From Bacillota bacterium (GTDB lineage: Bacteria > Bacillota > UBA4882 > UBA8346), in assembly GCA_023436305.1 (NCBI GenBank), contig JAEZJQ010000025.1:1-49855 (forward strand): a DNA stretch of 49,855 nucleotides. The letters run 5' to 3'. A program made the position numbers and the translations under genes. A model generated the notes under the pieces. It was given only the letters and a program-made list of their open reading frames with translations. It made no database searches and had not been told where the DNA came from. Numbering within the stretch: the stretch's first letter is position 1; each line of letters begins with the position of its first letter. Of the stretch, positions 9,288 through 16,177 are shown in pieces.

Positions 9288-9347
9288 TTGCTTTTTTATA
9301 TAACTTGTTATATATTAAATGTATCTCAATAACAAGTTATATAGGAG
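9288..9347 (+). promoter_or_regulatory. PadR promoter with inverted operator copies
   Basis: TTGCTT (9288-9293), a 17-base spacer and TATATT (9311-9316) make the promoter. TATATAACTTGTTATAT overlaps the spacer and -10 box, and its inverse ATAACAAGTTATAT lies just upstream of the AGGAG site. Such paired AT-rich dyads are typical PadR operators and suggest autorepression. Confidence 0.7.
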
Positions 9348-9356
9348 TATACATAT

Positions 9357-9944
9357 ATGTCCCTTCGAAACGCAATTTTAGGTCTTCTCAATTACACACC
9401 CATGAGCGGATATTCTATTAAAAAAGTATTTGATATATCTATTAACCACATCTGGACGGCAAAGCTCAGTCAAATTTACCGGGAACTCGGGGCACTTGAA
9501 AAAGAAGGTCTTGTTTCCTCCAATATGATCAAGCAGGATATTCGCCCCGATAAGAAAGTTTATTTATTAACTGAAGACGGAAAAAAAGCGTTTTGGGAAT
9601 GGATAAATGAGTTTCCGGTTGCCTTTGGTCCGGCGCGGCGTGATGAATTCCTGCTGCGGATCTTTTTTGGCGCATGTATGGATGAAAAACTACTCAAAAA
9701 GGAACTTGAAGATCTCATCCTGATGATTAAAAAGATGAAAACGATTATTAATGATGATCATATAACTGAATTTAGGGATTTGTTGGTGGATTCAGTTGAA
9801 GATGATGCAAATAAGAGAAGTGAATTAATTTTAAAAAAAGATACTATGTATTGGCGTTTCACCGTTAAACGATTCCAGATGGTCGGTGATGCGACGATTC
9901 AGTGGGCAGAAGAGTGTATCAGAGAGATGGAGGAAACAAAATGA
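9357..9944 (+). CDS. PadR family transcriptional regulator
   Basis: A 195-residue PadR protein. Residues 1-85 are the winged helix (NAILGLLNYTPMSGYSIKK, SQIYRELGALEKEGLV and the wing RPDKKVYLLTEDG). Residues about 90-190 form the helical dimerisation domain of the PadR-s2/Vir_AT_II type. The start ATG has AGGAGTAT upstream. It overlaps the flavoprotein gene by an ATGA junction, so both are probably one operon under its own control. Confidence 0.9.
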   Translation: MSLRNAILGLLNYTPMSGYSIKKVFDISINHIWTAKLSQIYRELGALEKEGLVSSNMIKQDIRPDKKVYLLTEDGKKAFWEWINEFPVAFGPARRDEFLLRIFFGACMDEKLLKKELEDLILMIKKMKTIINDDHITEFRDLLVDSVEDDANKRSELILKKDTMYWRFTVKRFQMVGDATIQWAEECIREMEETK

Positions 9945-10654
9945 AAGAGATGAACGTAGTCGGGGTGATTTCCAGCGCCAATTTAAACGGGAACAGTGCA
10001 ACACTTTTACGGGAGACTTTGGCGGGTGTGAAAGATGCCAAAGCGAAAGTTACGGAAGTTTTCCTTCCTAATTTTAACATTAGCTTCTGCAAAGGGTGTA
10101 TGCGATGTATGAGTGAAGGTAAGTGTATTCAAAAAGATGATTTCGAACAAGTCCTTAAGATTCTTACTGAAGCGGATGGTATCGTTTTGAGTACTCCTAC
10201 CTATGCGGCGGCTCCAAGTGCAATGATCAAAAACCTGATTGATCGGCTCGGAATGTTTGAATACATGACCGCATCCACCTTCAGCGGAAAGTATGTCGTC
10301 ACAATGGCGACGGCGAAAAGTTTTGGCGCAAAAAAGGCAGCTTCCTATCTTGCCAATATTACGCTTGGTGGGATATTTGGAAAAGCATATGTCACCGGGA
10401 TACTAGGGGTAATTCTCCGTGGGGGAAAAGGGGCATCCGGGCATCCGGATTATATGAATAAAGCCCGAAAGTTGGGTATGAAAATGGTAAACGATTACGA
10501 ATATGGAAAGAAGTATCCCATGCAAAACTTTGTGGCCCGTTACATCAATGATCATTTAATGAAACCGCTGATAACCAAGGGTGTTATTGATTATAAAGAA
10601 AAGGAAATGCGAGGCGTTTATCAAAATCTCAAAGAACGGGGTCTCATTAAATGA
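9941..10654 (+). CDS. NAD(P)H-dependent FMN reductase / iron-sulfur flavoprotein-like
   Basis: A 237-residue flavodoxin-fold protein that should bind FMN and reduce an organic or quinone substrate with NAD(P)H. The N-terminus has a phosphate-binding loop (ISSANLNGNSATL), then a three-cysteine cluster CKGCMRCMSEGKC near residue 47, as in iron-sulfur flavoproteins, and STPTYAAAPSAMIKNLIDR for flavin contact. The C-terminal 60 residues are helical. ATG 9941 overlaps the PadR stop. Control by PadR with a nitro-aromatic or phenolic inducer is plausible but not shown by the sequence. Confidence 0.85.
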   Translation: MKEMNVVGVISSANLNGNSATLLRETLAGVKDAKAKVTEVFLPNFNISFCKGCMRCMSEGKCIQKDDFEQVLKILTEADGIVLSTPTYAAAPSAMIKNLIDRLGMFEYMTASTFSGKYVVTMATAKSFGAKKAASYLANITLGGIFGKAYVTGILGVILRGGKGASGHPDYMNKARKLGMKMVNDYEYGKKYPMQNFVARYINDHLMKPLITKGVIDYKEKEMRGVYQNLKERGLIK

Positions 10655-10726
10655 TTTTTTTTAAAATAAGCAATTTGTATGGAATTGGAAATATAATATT
10701 CACAGTCCACTTGGGACTACCAAAAC

Positions 10727-10757
10727 AAAACCCTAACCTCATAGCGGCTAGGGTTTT
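10727..10757. terminator. Bidirectional terminator hairpin
   Basis: AAAACCCTA pairs with TAGGGTTTT around an AT/GC loop, with A and T tracts on both sides. It ends the PadR-flavoprotein operon. Confidence 0.8.
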
Positions 10758-10764
10758 GATAAAT

Positions 10765-10820
10765 TACTTTTTATAAATTATCTTGCGAGAAACGGACTCG
10801 GATAAGATTAGGTACGGTTT
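10765..10820 (+). repeat. Dispersed repeat, partial copy 3
   Basis: ACTTTTTATAAATT followed by CTTGCGAGAAACGGACTCGG and ATAAGATTAGGT matches 14535-14585 with a few substitutions. It lacks the CTTCAGGTCCAC half present in the other copies. Confidence 0.6.
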
Positions 10821-10901
10821 TTTTGATTAATCTTTTGAAAAAGACTCAGCGGCTTTAATCGCTTCATCCAATGTTAAAATTGTTTTACCGCCAATCGCGG
10901 A

Positions 10902-11141
10902 TTGAATAAAGACATTGATTATCTGGTCGTGAGCGACGCTTCTACCGGCCTCAAAGATCAGCAATGGGTGTCAGATGATGATCCGATCCAAAACGTGATG
11001 CGGATTTGGGACATTACAGCGGACCAGCTTAAAACATTTCGTGTCGGTGCAGTTTTCGGCGAGGTCATTTCAAAAGGCGACGAAGCCTATCGAGGGTGGG
11101 ATAATGGCCGCGAGATGAATTACCACTTCTTGACCTGCTAA
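10902..11141 (+). pseudogene. Gene fragment, possibly patatin-like
   Basis: The frame from TTG 10902 reads DYLVVSDASTGLKDQQW and RIWDITADQLKTFRVGAVF, which has protein-like character and resembles the C-terminal half of patatin-like phospholipases. It lacks a start signal, and its last part runs into the oppositely oriented epimerase fragment at about 11095. On the minus strand, 10836-10900 could encode another short fragment end (GGKTILTLDEAIKAAESF). The identity is weak. Confidence 0.3.
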
Positions 11142-11339
11142 AGCGGCGCCAATCTCCCCTGGATTACGAATGTCCCCCCAATAAACATTCCTCAAGCGGC
11201 ACCCATATTTCCGGGCTTTTTTCTCATTAGCCCGGTTCCTAATCTCAAATATTGAAACTTGATGTCCGCGGTTTAAACAGGCATCAACAACCGCAATACC
11301 TACATTCCCAAAAGCGCCGGTAATCAATATCTTCATCAA
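11070..11339 (-). pseudogene. N-terminal fragment of an NAD(P)-dependent epimerase/SDR
   Basis: From ATG 11336 (AGGAGG 8 bp upstream) the sequence encodes the first Rossmann unit: MKILITGAFGNVGIAVVDAC carries the GxxGxxG dinucleotide loop, followed by YWGDIRNPGEI and VVIHLAAIIPP. After about 85 residues the homology stops and the frame ends at 11070, whereas the family needs about 300 residues with a YxxxK catalytic pair. It is a truncated gene abutting an unrelated plus-strand fragment. Confidence 0.75.
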
Positions 11340-11444
11340 TGGTCCTCCTGTTTTATATAGGATTCATCTAATTCTACGATTAATCGATTTTAATCCTCGC
11401 TCCTGAGAATGATAATCTTGGCCTAAAATTTAAAAATTGCTTGG

Positions 11445-13727
11445 TTATTCCTTGATATTGAACTTGGGTAAAATTTTATCCAGGGATTTCGGGAACCACC
11501 AGTTCCATTCACCTAATAGCCGCATAGTAGCAGGCATCAGAATAATCCGAATGATTGAGGCATCAAGAAATATCGCTACAGCTAATCCCAATCCAATTTC
11601 TTGTGTAAGTATACTGCTCGCAAGTATAAATGATCCGAAAACGATCACCATGATTAATGCAGCGCTAGTAACCGTACTGGCGGTTCTCTCTAATCCACGG
11701 GCAACGCTTTCCTGATTGGAAAGCCCCCGATCATGTTCTTCTTTGATTCGTAAAGTCAAAAAGATTTCATAATCCATTGATAATCCGAACAATAATGCAA
11801 ATAGGAACATCAAAATCACACTGGATATTCCACCTGGATTAATAAATCCCGGTAAGTTTCGTAAAAGTCCGTCTTGAAAAATAAGCACCAAAGAACCAAA
11901 ACTGGCCGTTACCGACAATAGGTTCATGAAAATCGATTTTAACGGGATTAAGATGGAACGGAACAGAATCATCAAGATTAAAAGAGTGATGATACAGACC
12001 AACCCGATAATCAGAGGCAATTTCCCCAAAAATATTTGATCCATATCGACTTCCCTGGCAGAACCACCGCCCACTAATACCCTGAAACCAGCTTCGCCAA
12101 ATACTTTAGGTACTAATTGAGTTCGAATCTCCTTAATTAAAGTGCGGGAAGCAAAAGAACCCGGTTCTTCAACGGAAGTAACTCTCATAATGGTCTTATG
12201 ACCTTTGCCAGTATTTTCGGTATAAGAACCAACCATTTGGGAAAAGAAATTTTCGGAACCCGATAATTCGCCTTGATAAAGTTCATGGTAATCCTTTAAT
12301 GTCAACTGCGGATCAATATCCACAATACCTTCGATACTGGCGGTTTGCTTATTCTCGCGAATTAAACGGGAGAATTGATAGATTTTATTGATGGAGTCTT
12401 CGGACCAAATGGATTCTCCGGGAGGAGCTTCGATTACGATATTAATTGGTGATAGTTTTCCAGCCACAAAGTCTTGCTGTAATTTTTCGAAAGCCAGTGT
12501 TGACTCGGCTCCTTTAGGTAAACCGGTGATAAAAGGCGTAAAGGCTTTTAAATGAAGCAAAGGAAAAGAAAGTCCCAGTAATATAATCATGGCGGCAATA
12601 AAATACCGGAGTGGTTTTTGCATTATCCCAAGGGCGATTCTTTTCCAAAAATCGTTTCCTTTTGACTTATTGATTAGATTTGAAAGTGAGTCAGGCCAAT
12701 TCACTCTTTTTCCAAACCAGGAAAAAAGGGTAGGCAATAATGTCAATGCCGCCAAAATCGCAATGATTACCACTGCGATGATTGCAATAGCCAATGAATT
12801 GATGAAAGGAATTCCGATAATGAAAATCGCCGAAATCCCAGTAACTACCAATAACCCGGAAAACAATACCGTTTTTCCCGAGGTCGACATGATGGCCGTC
12901 GCTGCTTCCTTGGGTGACAAACCATTTTGTAATTCTTCACGGAACCGGCTTACCATAATCAAGGAATAATCAATCCCAACCCCAAGCCCAATCATGGTAA
13001 CGGCATTTTTGGCCAGCAGGAAAACTGGAATAAATTGGCCAATAAGGAAAACCAATCCCAATGCAATTACTACCGAAACCGTACCAAGAATCACGGGAAT
13101 TCCGGCCGCTAATAATGCTCCGAAGGTAAAGATTAAAACTAAAATAATTAACGGAAATGAATATAATTCCGCCTTAATCGCGTCGCTTGCCGTGGCATCG
13201 ATTAGATCATAATTAACAGCGCCTTCACCGGCGGAATACACATTAAGCCAGGATGGAAAATGCGAGTCTTTGATTGCTTTACGAATTATAGGAGTGGCAT
13301 TTTGAGCGGCAAAACTATCAGGAACGTCTAATTCGACTACTCCGATGATGCTATGTTGATCTTTGCTGATTAAATCCGGGCTGGAAGAATCATAGTAAGT
13401 AACAATGCTGTTTATTTGCGGTAAATTGCGCAGGTTCAATTGAATGTTTTCAACTGCGGACTGAAATTCGTAATCAGTTGCCAATTTATCCTTACTGGTA
13501 AAGACGATTACCATTTCATTATTAAAACGGTTACTAAATTCCTTTTGTAAAGTTTGAGACACGGTTTCTGAATCGGAACCGGTCAATTGAACCGTTCCCT
13601 GCATTACTTTTTCAACTTGTGGACTATAAAAGACACCTAGCCCTAATAAAAGAACCCAAATCAGGATTACCAGTAAACGGTGATGGACCAGCCATTGTCC
13701 CCAACGGTTCAACAGATTTCGCTCCAT
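11445..13727 (-). CDS. MMPL family (RND-like) exporter
   Basis: A 760-residue membrane protein of the MMPL/YdfJ type, expected to export lipids or drugs using the proton gradient. Helix 1 is near residue 20, an extracytoplasmic loop spans about 40-180, and helices 2-6 span about 190-340, including GLGVGIDYSLIMVSRFREE, the acidic/aromatic motif of helix 4. The second loop (about 390-545) and a matching helix set follow, with FGLSMDYEIFLTLRIKEE. The length is normal. TAGGAGG lies 6 bp before the ATG. The TetR gene is just upstream on the same strand, with an operator-like sequence in the 92 bp gap, so substrate-induced derepression is likely. Confidence 0.92.
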   Translation of the reverse strand: MERNLLNRWGQWLVHHRLLVILIWVLLLGLGVFYSPQVEKVMQGTVQLTGSDSETVSQTLQKEFSNRFNNEMVIVFTSKDKLATDYEFQSAVENIQLNLRNLPQINSIVTYYDSSSPDLISKDQHSIIGVVELDVPDSFAAQNATPIIRKAIKDSHFPSWLNVYSAGEGAVNYDLIDATASDAIKAELYSFPLIILVLIFTFGALLAAGIPVILGTVSVVIALGLVFLIGQFIPVFLLAKNAVTMIGLGVGIDYSLIMVSRFREELQNGLSPKEAATAIMSTSGKTVLFSGLLVVTGISAIFIIGIPFINSLAIAIIAVVIIAILAALTLLPTLFSWFGKRVNWPDSLSNLINKSKGNDFWKRIALGIMQKPLRYFIAAMIILLGLSFPLLHLKAFTPFITGLPKGAESTLAFEKLQQDFVAGKLSPINIVIEAPPGESIWSEDSINKIYQFSRLIRENKQTASIEGIVDIDPQLTLKDYHELYQGELSGSENFFSQMVGSYTENTGKGHKTIMRVTSVEEPGSFASRTLIKEIRTQLVPKVFGEAGFRVLVGGGSAREVDMDQIFLGKLPLIIGLVCIITLLILMILFRSILIPLKSIFMNLLSVTASFGSLVLIFQDGLLRNLPGFINPGGISSVILMFLFALLFGLSMDYEIFLTLRIKEEHDRGLSNQESVARGLERTASTVTSAALIMVIVFGSFILASSILTQEIGLGLAVAIFLDASIIRIILMPATMRLLGEWNWWFPKSLDKILPKFNIKE

Positions 13728-13774
13728 GGATGAACCTCCTACCTCAATGTTATATTTATAAACAGATATTTAGA

Positions 13775-13802
13775 CGACCTAACCGTTTTGGATATTTGGT
13801 CA
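13775..13802 (-). promoter_or_regulatory. TetR-type operator candidate before the MMPL gene
   Basis: On the minus strand TGACCAAATATCC is followed by GGTTAGGTCG, an imperfect dyad sharing TGACCAAAT with the palindrome in front of the TetR gene at 14433. Binding by that regulator is inferred. Confidence 0.5.
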
Positions 13803-13819
13803 TATAAAGATAAAAAAAT

Positions 13820-14431
13820 TTATGTTTTAAATCCGTTGATGATCAAATCCAACATTAGATCGATCTTCTGAAAGATGACCATCTTCTCACGCTTTACTAT
13901 AAATGGAGAAAAAGGATAACCAATCATCATGATTAAATCTTTCACAGTATCAACAAAGAGATCGATTTCGATTTTACGGAAACTTCCATCAGCAATGCCT
14001 TGTTGCAATATATTACGAATTATTTCGCTAACTCTGGCGTAGAATTGTTCTAACTCGCCTTGGAGGGTGGGCATTAAATTATTAATCTCAGATATGGTAT
14101 TAAAAGCGATATTATAAAGATTTATATAGTCAAAGATGATCTCGAAAAAAGAGCGGACAAAAGTTTTAAATTTCTCTTCCGGACTGGAACAAATTGTAAT
14201 TGCAGATTCTAATTTTTGAAAGTATTCTTCAATTTCTTTGTTGACAATTGCCGCAAACAGTTTTTCCTTACTTTCAAAATAAAGATAAATCGTTGCTTTG
14301 GCAATGCCGACATTTTCAGCGATCTCCTCCATCGTTGTTTTTTTTAAGCCGTATTGAGCAAAGAGATCGGTAGCTGTTTTGATGATTTGATTTTTTGTAA
14401 TATTGTTCTGTTCCATTCGTGGGAGTCTCAC
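13820..14431 (-). CDS. TetR/AcrR family transcriptional regulator
   Basis: A 203-residue regulator read from GTG 14431; ATG five codons later is an equally possible start, as neither has a strong ribosome binding site. The helix-turn-helix is clear at residues 15-55 (TATDLFAQYGLKKTTMEEI, GIAKATIYLYFESKEKLF). The remainder is the helical effector domain. It is encoded directly upstream of the MMPL exporter in the same direction and probably represses both. Confidence 0.88.
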   Translation of the reverse strand: MRLPRMEQNNITKNQIIKTATDLFAQYGLKKTTMEEIAENVGIAKATIYLYFESKEKLFAAIVNKEIEEYFQKLESAITICSSPEEKFKTFVRSFFEIIFDYINLYNIAFNTISEINNLMPTLQGELEQFYARVSEIIRNILQQGIADGSFRKIEIDLFVDTVKDLIMMIGYPFSPFIVKREKMVIFQKIDLMLDLIINGFKT

Positions 14432-14432
14432 C

Positions 14433-14456
14433 TGACCAGATTACCAATTTGGTCAC
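14433..14456 (-). promoter_or_regulatory. TetR operator palindrome
   Basis: TGACCA and TGGTCA arms lie 11 bases apart directly in front of the TetR gene. Related half-sites precede the MMPL gene. Confidence 0.6.
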
Positions 14457-14534
14457 ATTATAAAATAAAATAATTGTGAAGTCAAGATGAGGGTCAAAAA
14501 TTGTTATAGGAAGTTATCTTCTATTTAATTTGAT

Positions 14535-14645
14535 AAATGACTTTTTATAAATTGCCTTACGGAAAACTGACTCGGATAAGCTTAGGTGTGCTTCAGGTCC
14601 ACTAAAAAAACAAACTCGCCGATGAAACGAGTTGTTTTATTTAAA
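14535..14645. repeat. Dispersed repeat, copy 4, with terminator for the minus-strand gene
   Basis: The copy combines the left part found at 10765 (GACTCGGATAAGCTTAGGT) with the right part found at 7090 (GTGCTTCAGGTCCAC). It runs into a hairpin with ACTCG/CGAGT arms at 14615-14640. On the minus strand the hairpin is followed by seven T, so it terminates the 14659-16026 gene. Confidence 0.65.
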
Positions 14646-14658
14646 AGTTTGAAATTGC

Positions 14659-16026
14659 TTACACTGTCGAATCAGTTATTTCAAAAGTCTTCAGCGGTTT
14701 GTCGTGCAATATTTGTTCAACTTCCTCAAATCCTGTTGGAAATGCGTAGTTATACCTTGCCGGCAGGGCAAAAACATAGCTGTTGTTCCGCCCAAGTTCG
14801 CTGGGGCCGATAGGGGCGACGCCGATGTGGAAATTTTCCTGTTGCAGCGCGTTCCATTGTGCCAGTGTAAAGATCATGATCGGGATGTCCTGGCGCGGGT
14901 TTTGACTCGTCCACTGAGGGTGCCTAATCAAGATTTCCGGACCCGTTTCGATGGTTTTGGCGCCTCCGATAGCAACGCCTTTCCATTTATCCGTCACAAT
15001 TGTATAACCTTTCCAAGCTTCAGGTAAGGAAAAATTAAATCCATACCAGGTGTTTTGATAGACAACCGCCTGAGGCGCTTCGTATGGGCCGACGGTAGCT
15101 TCGTCAATCAGCCATTGATTATTGATCTTCTTTACCATCAGAATAACCGGAAGCTTGGCGGTGAACCCAACCTTCGTCTTTTCCGCGCTGGTAATCTCTA
15201 TGATTTCCCCGCTGATTTTATAAATGGATGCCGCTGTTTTTTCGATCTTTACAATTTCAATCCGGTCCGGCCAGGTACTTGCGACCAGCCGTCCCAGAGC
15301 TTTTTGGGGGTCGCTCTGCCATTTGGCAAGCAGGGCGCCGGATAGATAAACGCCGTAATTCTCCCGCATGCTCTTTGCCGCCAGATCCTGAGGGGCGGAA
15401 AGGGAGACCATTTGAAGCTTTTTGCCGAAGTCCGCTACCATATTTCGAACCATATTCGTTTCATTGGCAACGACCGGCTGCGCCCACTCCGTTGGACGTG
15501 TTTCTTTATTCGTTTCGTTTTTAATAAATTCCGTTTTGTTTTTAACGAAATTCGCCTTGTTTTCAATGGCATTCGTTTTGTTCTTGTCGGAAATCGTTTT
15601 ATTTTCAACAAAATCGGTTTTGTTTTTAACGAAATTCGCCTTGTTTTCAACGGTATTCGTTTTGTTCCTGTCGGCAATCGTTTCATTTTCAACAAAATCC
15701 GTTTTGATTTTAACGAAATTCGCCTTGTTTTCAATGGCATTCGTTTTGTTCTTGTCGGCAATCGTTTTATTTTCAACAAAATCCGTTTTGCTTTTAACGA
15801 AATTCGCCTTGTTTTCAACGAACATCGTTTCGTTTTCTAATTTCGCTTTATTTTTGAGGGCATTTAATTCGTTTTTAATGATATTCTTTTCGTTTTCAAT
15901 AACTGACTGCGACAGCTCTTGGGGATGCCCTTCCATTTTGGACCGGGATTGAATCAACCCGGGGGTATGGCTGAAATACGAAACACCAAGCAATAGACCG
16001 ATTCCTAATATGATGAAACGGCTCAT
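14659..16026 (-). CDS. Secreted protein with heptad repeats and a conserved C-terminal domain
   Basis: A 455-residue protein. Residues 1-26 form a signal peptide or anchor (FIILGIGLLLGVSYF). Residues about 45-176 consist of consecutive seven-residue units of the form NKxxxVE (NKANFVK, NKTDFVE, NKTNAIE), predicted to form a long charged helix or coiled coil. Residues about 190-455 are a globular region with two parts: a segment like the mixed strand/helix domain of Bacillus secreted lipoproteins, then WYGFNFSLPEAWKGY to ALPARYNYAFPTGFEEVEQIL, which I recall from hypothetical proteins of Bacillus and Paenibacillus. The function is unknown. The start has TGATCACC-rich sequence upstream without a strong Shine-Dalgarno. 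Confidence 0.8.
   Translation of the reverse strand: MSRFIILGIGLLLGVSYFSHTPGLIQSRSKMEGHPQELSQSVIENEKNIIKNELNALKNKAKLENETMFVENKANFVKSKTDFVENKTIADKNKTNAIENKANFVKIKTDFVENETIADRNKTNTVENKANFVKNKTDFVENKTISDKNKTNAIENKANFVKNKTEFIKNETNKETRPTEWAQPVVANETNMVRNMVADFGKKLQMVSLSAPQDLAAKSMRENYGVYLSGALLAKWQSDPQKALGRLVASTWPDRIEIVKIEKTAASIYKISGEIIEITSAEKTKVGFTAKLPVILMVKKINNQWLIDEATVGPYEAPQAVVYQNTWYGFNFSLPEAWKGYTIVTDKWKGVAIGGAKTIETGPEILIRHPQWTSQNPRQDIPIMIFTLAQWNALQQENFHIGVAPIGPSELGRNNSYVFALPARYNYAFPTGFEEVEQILHDKPLKTFEITDSTV
15500..15813 (-). repeat. 84-bp tandem coding repeat (28 residues, four heptads)
   Basis: The unit NKANFVK recurs at residues 72, 100, 128 and 156 of the secreted protein, exactly 28 residues apart, each followed by three further heptads. 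Flanking heptads are more diverged. This is an in-frame tandem expansion of a four-heptad block. Confidence 0.85.
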
Positions 16027-16177
16027 TGGATGATCACCTCAGTTGTTCTTTTTCTTAAATAACTGGTAGATGTTTATTGTAAACGCATCTATCATTGTTC
16101 CGTTTCATTATATTCACTAGTAAATGGCTGGTAAATTTGGTAAATGGGGCTGGATAAACGTTATCAAGTCTATTAGT

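Noticed and set aside
12589..13212. Plus-strand ORFs inside the MMPL gene
   Set aside because: They are antisense shadows of a well-supported exporter gene and have no ribosome binding sites or recognisable domains.
15500..15813. Tandem repeat that could be mistaken for a CRISPR array
   Set aside because: There are no unique spacers, the unit is contiguous and in frame with a protein, and no cas genes are nearby.
15412..15952. Long plus-strand ORFs opposite the heptad-repeat gene
   Set aside because: They exist only because the 84-bp repeat avoids stops in several frames; the predicted proteins are low-complexity Phe/Leu runs without start signals, while the minus frame has a signal peptide and a conserved domain.
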